64,000 bases of DNA from Lunularia cruciata (taxonomy: Eukaryota; Streptophyta; Marchantiopsida; Lunulariales; Lunulariaceae). Under the pieces are notes generated by a model that did not search any database, had not been told where the DNA came from, and was given only the letters and a program-made list of their open reading frames with translations. Location: NCBI GenBank assembly GCA_948567375.1, contig OX419756.1, forward strand, positions 687,001-751,000, read 5' to 3'. Both the position numbers and the translations under genes were made by a program. Position 1 is the stretch's first letter, and each line of letters begins with the position of its first letter. Below, piece by piece: positions 33,001 to 43,872 of the stretch.

Positions 33001-33984
33001 TGGTTCATGCATTGAATCTTATCTCCGTCGAATTACAAGAAAAAAATTATACACGTACAAGACTGCAGGCAACGATAAATTTTCTTTGTGTTCTTCTTTC
33101 TCACCCTAAGAACACCCGACCTGCCGCAGTGGCAACAATAGTTGTAACTAAGCCTTGATCTACATGTATGTCTGGGATCTGATCAAATCTTATTCTTTGG
33201 TTTGTTCTTCGGAATTTAGCCAAATTTCTGAACCTGCCTTGGAGTCCCGAGGAGGACCGACATTAATACGCATGTTAAACCCCAATGTACTCTTGCACAC
33301 GAGATACGTAGCCTTGTGAAACCACCCACAAAGTCATCCAGAGCAGAAAATCGTTAAAGAATCTTTCCTCTTTCCGAAACTACCTGCTGTAGCCACCACA
33401 TTACCCAGGGGAGGACCTGCGGTGGTACTCACGTCCGTTACCAGCGATCATGATGTGGGATTCGAAGGTTGTATTCTTCTATTACGATCTATTTTAAGAG
33501 AAATGCATTGAACTTCGTAATCGAAGGCCATGGGACTTGCCTGCTGTTTTCTGCCCGAGCAGTTTTTGTCCCCCACATTTCATGAGAAGAGTGTTCAAAC
33601 CGTGGCTTAATCTATGCTTTCGTGTAATTAAAGTGATATGTGAAGGACCAAGGTATGCTGCGGATCTCAAATTTGACTGGAGCATAGGGCTTATGGACCA
33701 ATCTGGTGGTTCCACCATAAAATAGAAATTTATATTCTTGATATAAGTACCTGCCTCACCGTGGCCAAACAGTTTCAGAGCCCATCCTACTAAATCATCT
33801 CGACATAAATATGAGTAATCTATTGACAATTTGCGTACTTTGACGGTGTATCGTTGTACCGCCAGGAACAATCTATCTTGAGCTTCATACTAATCCATAA
33901 AACTTAGTTTCATAGAAGAAAGGTATCGATGATTAAATAATGCACTTCTTTCGGATGCGGATATGCGGATTCTTAGGAGAGTGA
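27097..33984. other. Gene-poor stretch, no supported gene
   Basis: AT-rich to about 28400, then of more balanced composition. Open frames of 60-170 codons occur on both strands at 29094-29900 and 30051-30830. They overlap each other, have no recognised domain and no convincing start or splice signals. The plus-strand piece at 29602-29898 (LVAVLLEQFLYTRRYF) is the most protein-like, but I cannot identify it. A GCTCCCG/CGGGAGC hairpin lies at 30581-30600. The only interpretable repeat is the short retroposed tail at 32851-32897. Confidence 0.4.
32851..32897 (+). repeat. Short copy of the L1/L2 retroposon 3' tail
   Basis: Contains GGGGTCTTCCCATCCTTCG and a GGTCGCC-like end, matching the tails at 38147, 39321 and 55585. 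Flanking duplications are not clear here. A still shorter piece (ACGCGGTCGCCTTTT) lies at 32281. Confidence 0.5.
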
Positions 33985-35177
33985 ACGGGAGGTGCGGAGG
34001 GAGAGGAAACGGGAGAGAAAGGAGGCAAGGATATTCTAGAGTTGTAGAGAGTTCACATGTCTACCTTATATGAGTGAATAGTCTGTTCTGTTTATTTTCA
34101 ATGCAGGTTCCATATGTACCTAGATTGAAAGCTATGGAGAATTGAGTAGAAAATTATAAATACTTTTAGGTTTTTTAGGGTTTAGAGTGACTCTTTCACA
34201 TTGAGAGTGGTGGGTCAGAAATTTTCATTTCTAATCTCTTTCAAAATTAGTTTGAAATCTTTTGAGATGTAAATTGAAAATTATAAGAGTTTATAGTTTT
34301 TAGTGTTTGGAGAGATTGTATTTGTTCAGGTGAGTTTGGATATGAAGGGTTGTGGTTTTGCAAGTAAGGAGAGATATGGAGAGGAGGATAGTGTGTTGAG
34401 ATCGTTATTCTTGTGCTAGCCATGGCTACACTTCTCCATGTGGCGCCACCTAGAGCGGCTTGAGATACACCATGCTCAGTACGTCATCGATGTTTTACCT
34501 TGCAAGGGGTAAAGACCCATGTGGGAAGGATGCACAAAACTATGATTGGACCGCTTTGGATGCTCATGTGAGGCGAGCGACCATATTGACAATGGTGACA
34601 CTTGAGATTATGTCCGCTTCCTCTATCCTTTTGTTGACCATTCTAAGGATACCGACCGAGTCGTGAGAGTGGTTAACATCTTAGACGGGTTGTATTTTGG
34701 GACTAGTTTTCCATGTCTACATCTATACCATAGGCTACCACATACACTCCATGATGAGGCTAGATAGGCTTTTTTGTCTACCACTTGATAGTTTGGCATG
34801 TGATCCTTTGGACAAGTTAGAATGGTCCTTATTCCTCTTACTCCCCTGATGGAGCCTTTGTTATGCTAGAGAGGGATGTGCAGGGCATAGAGAGGTGGCT
34901 GTTAGATTTTTCCAATTCTGAGTGGGAGATTGTGCTATCTTACAAGAGGAGTTGGTTAGGACTACACATTTAGGAGACAGATTTTGTCATATGATACCAC
35001 AGAGTTCACTCAATTATGATGGTGTAGGACTTTGGGTCATGCATGAGATTTTAGTAGAGTAGCACAAGTGCTACACCCTTTATCTATGGCTAGTCCCACT
35101 AATGAGATTATCTCTTCCTTACACTCACTACATCCTATGGCATGAGAGGAGTACTACTAAAGGTCTTAGATGATTAA

Positions 35178-35489
35178 TGTAACAATATGGAGTTTATTGA
35201 CAAGTTAGTCAAGACTAATGAAGTAACAAATAGGCCAAATTAGCCTATAATATTTTAGAAGCATCTAGGAAGCTACTTGGTACCTTCCAAGTATTGGGTA
35301 ATGTGCATGCCAAGTGGTGACTTATAGGAGGAAGCTCTTGAGAAACTTCTCAAGAGCCTTATATGCTTCCCTATAAATCCTAAAACCCAAGCCCATGTTA
35401 GGCACTCGGAGTTCCATTCATTCAAGAGTCTCAATGTGATCTTTCATTCCAACCTTCCATTCTCCTATTTCTCTCCTTGGTCTTTTACA
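35178..35489 (+). repeat. Solo LTR of the element D family, inserted in L1
   Basis: 312 bp from TGTAACAATATGG to TTTTACA, homologous to 9659-10071, with a TATA box (CTATAAATCC, about 35371). The flanks are ATTAA on the left and ATCAG on the right. Removing the LTR and one flank restores the L1 sequence that aligns with L2 at 50030-50055. The five bases are therefore the target-site duplication, with two transitions on the left. Confidence 0.8.
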
Positions 35490-36720
35490 ATCAGCCTAAG
35501 CAACTTTTATGTCATGATAGGTCACTTTTTGTACAAGCGTTGTGCACTGCCCCTTGCCTCTCCATGAGATGCTTGTTAAGGATAGTATATGAACATCTTA
35601 GAGATTGCTTTCAAGCAAATGATACTCCTACTGGATTTATCAAGCAATTTCAGGTGGCTACAATAGTAGCAAGGGGAGATATTCCTACATTAGTTAATTG
35701 GGTGTTAGGGGCTAGTCTACTTCTTGTGATGGAGAAGGGCACGGAGGACATTAAACCAATTGCTATTGGAGAGGTCTTTTTGTGCTTGGTTAGCCACGCA
35801 CTTTGTCCTTCAACATCAATCTCACTTCCAAGAGCACCTTAGTCCACATCAGGTTGGAGTAGCTACACCTAGAGGTTGTGTGGCTATATTTCTAGGCATC
35901 AAGGCAGTCCTAGATATCCATTTGGAGTGTGTCGTCCTATAGGTGGATGTTGAGAATGCTTTTAATAGCATCTCTTGAGCATCATCTCAAATTCATCTCT
36001 TTAGAGAGATTAGGGAGGCCGGTGGATCCTTAAAAATTCTCATTCCCTTTGTGCGGTCTTTCTATGGCTCTCTTGCTTCCCTTTACTACTAGCATGGGTA
36101 GTCACAAGAGGGAGTCATTGTCTTGGAGTCAATTTTTGGTACACATCAAGGAGATCCTTTGGAGGGACCTTTGTTTGCCATGGCTTACTTTAGAGCTCTC
36201 TTATCTACTATTTTGTCCATGCTAGGTTGTATATTTCTCTCCTTAGCAAACAATACTCACATTATGCAAGATAAGGCAATCTTTTGATCACTTGACTAGG
36301 TTGCTACATCTTGTTGGCTTGAGAATCAAGGTGTCAAAGTGTAGAGCATGGTCCTCTTTAGGTATCCTTCTCCACTTTGAGCTTCCAAAGTGGTGTGTCA
36401 CATCTACTTATGGACTACATATTCTTGGAGTGCCAATAGGATCCTAGGACTTTGTCACATGCTTCTTAGATGCTGCTCTTATAGAGGATTTTCTCCATGT
36501 GGATGACCTTCCTCTACTAGGAGATCCACAAGTGGCATTTGGTATACTCTCCTCTAGTATTGCCCATCGACTGACTTACCTTCTCCGCACAATTCCTCCT
36601 TCCTTGACTTTCTTATCATGTTTGAGAGTTTTCGATAGGAGGATTATGAGAGTCTTTGGTGATATCATTGGACTAGGGATATTTGAGTGTGTGATGAGAG
36701 ATTGTGCGCATTGACAGACA
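35490..36720 (+). pseudogene. L1 reverse transcriptase
   Basis: Non-LTR type reverse transcriptase. Legible pieces are ARGDIPTLVNWVLGAS, KPIAIGEVF, SPHQVGVATPRGC, LQVDVENAFNSIS-like codons near 35938 and GTHQGDPLEGPLFA near 36140-36180. The catalytic motif, normally a pair of Asp in a LADDTHI-type context, reads LANNTHI near 36243-36263, so the active site is lost. RLTYLLRTIPPSLTFL (thumb) is near 36565. Several frameshifts. Confidence 0.75.
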
Positions 36721-37209
36721 TTTCTACTGATCTTTTATGGAGAGCTAAGCCTATTATCAATGGAGGAGATGTTGTCTATAGTGTTTTTGGGTAGTTGAGC
36801 TTTCTTGGCACCCACACTTTCTTCCCGTTTTGTTTAGTCGTTGCTAATAGGCTAGTTTTGGAGACTTATATGGCCAAGGTGGAAGAGGAATCCTTTTTTC
36901 TCTAGGTGTTATTGCTATAGAAGAGAGATTTTCTATTGTCATGTGCAAGAAGACCTTCCATCCTTTGCTTCACTATCATCAGATTCGACTAGAGGTTTGC
37001 AGTCGTCCTTGTTGGAGTGACAATGTCAACATATGCTACATTCTCTCTTAGTTGACTCGTCCATTCCTTGGGCCACTAGAGCACACTTTGCTCTTGCTTT
37101 GGCAAGGGTTCAAGCTCTTGGATCCTATTTTGATCGTGCATTATGGCATTCTGACTTGCATTAGCCACTTTCTCTACAATGATGAGGTTCCGCTTAGGAT
37201 TGGTCCACC

Positions 37210-37560
37210 CATTTGCATCTTTGTTACTCACTTGTGAGTGTGGTTCTACACTAGATGCAACAACAGTCCATATGACACGGTGTCCTTATGGAGGGCAGAG
37301 GACACAGGTTTGCTATGGCACAAGAGAGTGTATACCTTGCTTGGAAGGAGCGTTCATATTCTTTGTAGATTACACATATCAGAGTAGACTTATACTTGGT
37401 TCAAGATGATCAAGTGAAAGTGGCGGATGTTGTGGTTTACAAACCCTACATGTGATGCAGTTTGGGAGGGAGTGATTATTCATCCTCATGGATGGGCTGC
37501 GAGTGGAGCAGCAGCATGGCAGGTCTCCAAGTATAGAGGTATGTAGCAAGGTCACCTCTT
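37210..37560 (+). pseudogene. L1 CCHC motif and probable restriction-like endonuclease
   Basis: After the reverse transcriptase comes CECGSTL...HMTRC near 37235-37285, a Cys-Cys-His-Cys pattern like that preceding the endonuclease of R2-type elements. It is followed by RLILGSR and a DQVKVADVVV-like segment in broken frames, then VSKYRGM. The L2 copy has a clearer RVDLYLLRDDQV. The assignment to a PD-(D/E)XK-type nuclease is by analogy with R2/NeSL elements and is tentative. Confidence 0.45.
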
Positions 37561-38136
37561 TGTTCCTCTAGTTATATGGAGCTATCGACATGGCATTCGA
37601 AGCTTTGTCAAGGAGTGCCTGAGAGCTTTATCATATTAGATGCCATGGGTACCACTCTCACTCTCATACTTTGTAGCATACTTTAAGCAGCATATGTCCA
37701 TTGCTCTACATATAACATTGGACGGTGTAATCCATAGGAGAGCAATCACTCTAGGTGATGCTTCTTTGGATGCTCTAGTAGTTTGTAGACCGCCTTGCAT
37801 AGTTTGGATATCTTAGCTGCGGGCAGATTTCTCATATTGATACTAATATTGATACTATTGGGGCCTAGTCCCATTCTACCTCTTTTGTTAGGCTTCATTC
37901 TACTTCTTTTGTCTCTCCCTTGTATGGCTTCCCATCGTGCTTCCCATCGTTTTTGTGTTCTTTGTGGTCTCCTTCTCTCCTTTCTCAAATTGGCTTCAAG
38001 GTTGTCTAGACTTGTGGATATAGTGCTCTACTTTGGAAAAAGTTTACTCTACATCCGCATCCTTTTCAGTAATGTATATTCCAAAGTCGTAATCATAAGT
38101 AGCCTCCTAGCTATATTGACTCGGTTGCCTCATAAA

Positions 38137-38211
38137 CTATATTGACGGCTTGATGGGGTCTTCTCATCCTTCATGTGTTCGACGTGGTCGCCTGTTTCTC
38201 GCTATATTGAC
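38137..38211 (+). repeat. 55-bp retroposed fragment with 10-bp target duplication
   Basis: CTATATTGAC occurs at 38137-38146 and 38202-38211. Between them lie 55 bases starting GGCTTGATGGGG and containing GTGGTCGCCTG, homologous to the 3' tail of L1/L2. The duplication length suggests target-primed reverse transcription. The same decamer also occurs at 38111. Confidence 0.7.
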
Positions 38212-39269
38212 TCAACTTCACTATGAAGATAATCACTAGAGTTGTCGTCGTCGAGTTAGTATTAATCGATACCCCAGTTTTGGATCCCACTTAGGATCAT
38301 CGATAAATGTTCAGAAGATACTGCTTCATTTGCACTAATTGGCGACCTAATGTTGATTAAGGTGAGTCACGGAGGAACCAGTCTGGAAAAGGAGGAGCAG
38401 GACTAGACGACCTTGTGTTCGGGACCGGCGAAACCGTGTCCTTGTGGATGATCAAATATCGGGGTGGGCATTTGAAGACTATATCAAATCTATATCTCTG
38501 TCCCTGTGGACTGCACTCATCGTGGCCGGAGGCTTCTTTTCCACTGCGGTACTTCTCTGAATGTCTTAAAAATCGTACACCCCTCGCCCCCCCACCTCAC
38601 CTACTCCGAAGACTGGAAACTAACAGCTTTTCTTAAATATTTTATTCCGTTAATACTCTCGAGTGAAGTGCATGACACTGACAGGACTTGCGTGGTGTTT
38701 ATTCGGGAACAGCACGCTGTCATCCTCTGCAGCTTACACGATCTTTGTAACTCCTGGTAAAGCCGTGGCCAAGTTGCAATAGCACAGACACATCCAGGTG
38801 ATAAACGGAAAGGGACCTCTGCAATCACACTAACTGTCGGCTAAAATGGCTTATACCATGTAATCTCGCTAGAAATCTATCTAAAAGAGATGGATATAGG
38901 TATTAAATATAAGCATCGAGTTCAAATTTACTGAGTCGTAGGGGTCAATTTCCATGTCAGGCACACATCTATACTTACATAGTTGAATGCTGGCGATTCA
39001 TTCTTCCATCCGGGCAAAGGCAAAATTTGTAACGCAATCTCCGCGCATGTAAGAGCAGCCACGTCTACTTACTACTTTACCAGTCAACCGGTAACACCTG
39101 TATCCTGTTCTAGTTCGCTTCTCTCCTTCCATCACACCTACTACTCCCGGCGGGACTAGTGAGGGATGGAAACAGACTGATGACTTCCAACAAAATGTAG
39201 AGTACATAAACTTTGACAGTCTTAGCTGCAAGAGGGTAAATAAAGTACTAATAACTTTGTGCTGTTCCA
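38212..39269. other. Intergenic, nothing recognised
   Basis: Short unrelated open frames only (the longest is under 100 codons, 38998-39294, minus strand). No domain, RNA gene or repeat identified. Confidence 0.45.
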
Positions 39270-39378
39270 TCTGTATCTTGGGGCTTAGCTCCATTTTACC
39301 TTTTTTGTCTCTCCCTTGTACGGCTCGATGGGTTTTCCCATCCTTCGTTTCTCTACGCGGTCGCCTTTCTCTGTATCT
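39270..39378 (+). repeat. 91-bp retroposed fragment with 9-bp target duplication
   Basis: TCTGTATCT flanks the insert at 39270-39278 and 39370-39378. The insert starts TGGGGCTTAGCTCC, corresponding to TGGGGCCTAGCCC in the L1 and L2 tails (about 37858 and 52397), and ends at the GCGGTCGCCTTT element. It is a longer version of the 53-55-bp insertions. Confidence 0.75.
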
Positions 39379-39395
39379 GCAGTAACTCTAAGGAC

Positions 39396-39427
39396 ATACA
39401 GGGGGCGCTGGATACAGGGGGCGCTGG
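39396..39427. repeat. Tandem 16-bp repeat, two units
   Basis: ATACAGGGGGCGCTGG occurs twice in a row, followed by a partial third ATACAAG. It begins 17 bases after the retroposed fragment and is GC-rich relative to its surroundings. Confidence 0.85.
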
Positions 39428-40822
39428 ATACAAGTGTGGATGCAGTGTAGCCACGCTAGGTGTACCATGAGAGAGGTAAAATCCTAACAGTACTATTGGC
39501 ATTTGAAAATTATTGTTTTTGCTCGAAATTAAAATCGCATTTACGTCGAGCGCGGTAACTCTTCACGTAAATCCTATCCCCTCTCGCTGATCAGAACGCG
39601 AGCCCAATGCCTGTATTACTACTGTCAAGGTGCCCCGCCTGCAATCTGTCCCAAATTTCCACCAAGGCTGTGCGATATTTCACTAAACTCTACATGCTCA
39701 AATATTCGGTGATGTAAGAGACCCCAGTGTCAGTGCGGATGTAAATCTGAGGAATATTTGCTTCCCGGGTGACCATGAATTCCCTAGCCTAAGAGTTCCC
39801 AATGGCGGGATAGCTTTTACACAAGAAAAGCTACTTCCTGCGCAGGACCCAAACATACACTCAGAGAATATGCATACAAAGTCGGGGGGGCCAGAGTCTG
39901 GAGTCGAGTCATTGTTGGTAATTTGGCATTTCTTTTTACATGTGGCTCTTAGCCAATGAGAACAATGAATGTAATTCAACATCTAACTGCACCTTATCGA
40001 CAATTAACCATGGCACATTTCGAGCGGCAGGCTTCGCCCACATATCTTCTTCCGGCAAAACGCTATCTCTACTTCCACTATCCTACAGCGAGCAGCATGT
40101 GCCAATGCACACCCTTTCAGCACAGTGATGTTCCGAGCCACAACAACTGAAGAGAGGCGGGACCATTGAGTAACAAACTGACCACCTTCTTTTGGCACTA
40201 CTGACCACGTTTGAGGCTAGTTAAAGCAAGCAATTATCCTTGCTGATTAAAGTACAAAGACCAACGCCCTAGCCCTGGGTCTTGCATGGCACCGCAGTAC
40301 ACCGCTAATACGAGGGCAGTAGACCTTCTTAATACACGTCCCATTCTGCGATCTAGTACACACTCTTCACCACTGTTGCCGCCCAGGTTGAAGGCGCCTA
40401 CAAGAAACTTGGTGGATCCTGATCAATCGTACTTTCCAGTATGAGATCCGTGATGTTTACAAATCCTCCCACTAGACTACAAAACTAAGAGGTGGTAACC
40501 CATGATGTACCGAAATGCACTGCACGTCTTCCACATTCAGATGTAGAGTGCAAAATCATCAACCTGTATACGGATTCACAGCCACAGCGATTTCTGCTCC
40601 TGCCCCGCTCTACCTCTAAACAGCTCCTCCACCCACTCTTCTTCATATGTAGAGTGGCCTGTCATTTGTGGGAGCAGAACCTAGGTGTGTCCACGCTCTA
40701 CAACTATGAATTCAGAAGGCAGTGAGTGGTTGGATGGTTGATTGAATGACTCCGTGGCTCAACGAAGAATGACAGAGAGGAATGAAAGCATGATGTTTGA
40801 GATCACCAAGCATCGACAGTGC
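39428..40822. other. Downstream flank of the PIF gene
   Basis: No coding region is supported. The part next to 40822 should hold the PIF 3' UTR on the minus strand. I do not see an unambiguous AATAAA signal. Confidence 0.4.
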
Positions 40823-43800
40823 TCATTGAGGAGCTCCACCCCCCATGCTACTTGGTAGATGATGGAGAGTGTGCTGATGTTGATGTTGCTGCATCTGGTG
40901 CTGTTGATGCTGCTGCTGCTGTTGCTGCTGGTGTTGATGCATCATGTAGGCATTGTACACGTCCATGTTCATCTGCTGCACGAACGACATACGACCGACA
41001 TCAGTAAGTTTACACCTCGACTTGTGTCGACCAATCTTTCCTTATGTGAGGTTGAAGCCATCACTACAATAAGACTCCAAACACAACCGACCTGCGGAGG
41101 CAATTGCATTTGCCGGTGTTGTTGTGCAAGGTACACATTCAGCGAGTCCATGACGCTTGGGTTTTGCAAGCGATGGTCGTGGGTGTCTACCATCGAAACA
41201 GCTGGTGAGGTTGCAGATACGTTGTGCGAGTGGGACGGTCCGCTGTGAGACGGCAACGGCATCATAGGTCGACCAGGAGCTCCACCTCCCATGTCCATCA
41301 TGCTCATTCCCATGCCCATGGGCCCCATCCCCATCCCCATGCCCATTCCCATCCCCATGGAGGGCATTGGCCCCATCTGAGGCAACTGGGGGATTTGAAG
41401 GTGTTGCATTCCTGCCGGCATCACCATAGAGGGGATACTCATTCCACTTCGCATTGACATCATCTGCTAAAGAGGGCAAAGTGAATTCAGTGTTATGCAC
41501 AATCAACCACTTGCGATTGTAAAATTAGGATTAGAAAGTATAAGGATGCCCCAGTCAAGGATTGAGAAAGTTACCTGAAGTTGCAGCTGAAGCATTTTCA
41601 AATATTCAATTGCTTCGTCCAGCATCGATGCCTTGTCTGTCTGCACAACCATGGCGAGTCTACACGATAAGCTGGTGCTATCCAGAGAAACAATCTTGAT
41701 TAGCGGGGCCACAGTGATGGGCTAGGAAGAACGAAACGAACCTTGTTCGAGTTGGGAATCAGCTCTTGCAAAGCCTTCATTTTCTCGTTAATACGATCTC
41801 TTCGCCTCTGCAAAAAACAAACGGAAGTCCCGGTAAATATTTACTTGCAGGCAGGGTCAACAAGAGTCAATCAGCAGCTCGAGGCCATCCATCTGATACA
41901 CAATCACAAGACAAAAGGAGAATCTCACTCGCTCGGAAAGATTGTGGACTTCGGCAGCCCTGCTCCTTTTAGTAGTACTTCCTCGCGGTTGAGGTTTCTT
42001 GAGCTCGGTCGTTTCATCCTCTCCTCCATCTTGCTGTTAACCACAAGAATAGACAAGAACAATCAGCGGCCAACAACCTTGCAAACTGACGCATATTAAA
42101 GCAACTCAAATCATCATTCGACCACTTGGCGAGGAAACAGTAGTAACCGAACAGACTGAATCACATACCCTGTGAGCTACAGCCCCAATTTGGGCTTGGG
42201 CTTGATTTTGCAACAAGTTACTCACTTCGCTCTGGCACTCAGACTCCTCTCCTTCTCTTGTCCTCCTCTTGCCACTCCCACCAGTAGCCTCTTTCCCTCT
42301 CTCAGCACTATTTCCCGAACCACCGGAAGAAGATGTTATTGTTGGTTCCTGGGCTTCCTGCACATCCGACTGCTGTTGTTTCTCCGTCGTTCCTAGTACC
42401 GCGCTACCCGTGATACTAGAGTTTCTGCAGGCATCTGGATGGGCTACACCGAGCTTCGAATCGCAGTCGATGCCATCTACGCTGGAATTGACAGCATCGC
42501 CGTCCTTCTGCATGGAAGGCCAACTAGATTCAGCTCCAAGGCTCTGCTGGGCTTCCGAACCCCCGTCTACTTGACTCTCACTTTCCTTCCGGAATGCTCC
42601 GCTGCGTTGCCTCGTGGTAGAAGACTCAGCTATGGAGGAACCCGAAGAAGTGCTTGCGTCCACTGGTGGCTTTCCACTGTACGATTGGGCTTTCAGGCGA
42701 ACATTAGCGCTACCATTGCCATGAGGAGCCACAGTGCCATGAGTCATTCCTAAGCATTGAAGGTTGGCCTTCATCACTGCAGCAGGCCGCGAGAAGTGGG
42801 AGAAATTCATATGAGGACCTGACGTTCTCGGAGGTGGAAAATTGTGTCCCTGAGACTTGGGAGGGAGCATGGGGGTGGTCATTGGAGGGGATCTTGAGCC
42901 CGGGCCGGGACTTGCCTGACTCGATGGCCCCGCACCTAGAGTCTTGCCGGGGTTGTTGCTGTTCTGGTTACCACTGGAAGGCCACTTCCCTCCATGATGA
43001 TATGAGGGCTGCATAGTAGTACGAACTTTGGTGAAAGCTTCTACCCCTGCTTGAGGTAACAGACCGGCAGCTCGCCCAGCTCCCATAGCCATCGCCGCAT
43101 CCGCACTAGATACTCTGCTATTCAAAGTGTTATTTCCTATATTCACAGGCCCTGGGTTTCTACTGTTGCGTCCAGCTGCTTGGTTCTGTCCCCCAAAAGC
43201 ATCTCTCATCATCTGCATGTTCGATATGTTGGAGTTTGGGAGCTCTCCAAAAAATTCCGAACAATAGTTCCTCTCGAGGGAGTCATCTAAAGGATACTGA
43301 AGCCAGGAAACCATCTCATCCTCATGATCGACAGGCTCAGGTGCCACGAGGACAGTGTCCTTTCCAGGTGACGATGCATTCACAGGCTTCACCGGGGTAA
43401 CGGCGTCTTCCGTCTCCTGTCCTGTCGACCAAGTATTCGCAAAATTAAGCTGCTGCCACACGGGCTTGTTCCCTTTATTACCTTGGCCCTGCATCGCGGC
43501 TATATGACCATCCTCTGTCCACTCTGGTTCAATGCCACCATGAGCTTGCCTGTGAGGATGAGAAGAAGCAGAAAGGTAAGAATTTGCCTCAGAACTCGAG
43601 ACTTACTGAATCAAGCAGCAGAGCAACAAGTCAACACCGCCAGTGGAATTTCTAATGTGGATAACCAATCAAGAAACAAAACGCTGGCATCAAGAACACG
43701 AGAGATAAAAAGCCAGAGCAAGCGCTTACACAAACGTCAAATCAGACAAGTGCGACCTTTTATGAGGCAAAGACTCCCACTTTCCCTTAACCGGCAGAGC

Positions 43801-43872
43801 AAAATCGGTCGAGGGTAGGACGGCATCTAACTCTCCACCGTTACCATCCCAGTCTGGAACACAGTGACTCAT
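40823..43872 (-). CDS. PIF: PHYTOCHROME INTERACTING FACTOR-like bHLH transcription factor, seven coding exons
   Basis: A nuclear G-box-binding repressor/activator that phytochrome would target for degradation in light. My gene model, with exons on the complement, is 43730-43872, 42226-43549, 41929-42033, 41742-41807, 41575-41640, 41092-41463 and 40823-40975. All introns are GT-AG and 101-192 bases long. The model totals 2229 bases, 742 residues. The start ATG (43870-43872) has an in-frame TAG upstream. Residues about 58-70 ([13 protein letters not shown]) resemble the active-phytochrome-binding motif, but the Glu-Leu...Gly-Gln spacing is not canonical. Residues 124-137 ([14 protein letters not shown]) are a PIF hallmark. 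The bHLH spans about 511-568, with a basic region [19 protein letters not shown] (His519, Glu523, Arg527 for G-box contact) and helix 2 [20 protein letters not shown] Met-Gly repeat lies at about 598-628, and the C-terminus is a Gln/His-rich tail. The conserved split of the bHLH across short exons supports the model. Confidence 0.93.

Larger units (their letters stand above)
33985..37990 (+). mobile_element. Non-LTR retrotransposon L1 (RT plus probable restriction-like endonuclease)
   Basis: Homologous over nearly its whole length to L2 (48828-52500). It begins in a purine-rich stretch (GGGAGAGGAAACGGG) after which both copies align. An unidentified N-terminal part covers about 34400-35170, reverse transcriptase about 35640-36720, and a CCHC plus endonuclease-like end about 37210-37560. 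The 3' tail near 37860-37990 matches the short retroposed fragments elsewhere. It is heavily decayed and split by a solo LTR at 35178-35489. Confidence 0.75.

Noticed and set aside
41042-41506. Alternative minus-strand frame across PIF exon 6 with His-Gly-Asp repeats
   Set aside because: It is the out-of-frame reading of the Met-Gly repeat and does not fit the splice sites.
42172-43016. Several plus-strand open frames opposite PIF exon 2
   Set aside because: They are shadows of the conserved minus-strand coding exon and have no recognisable domains.
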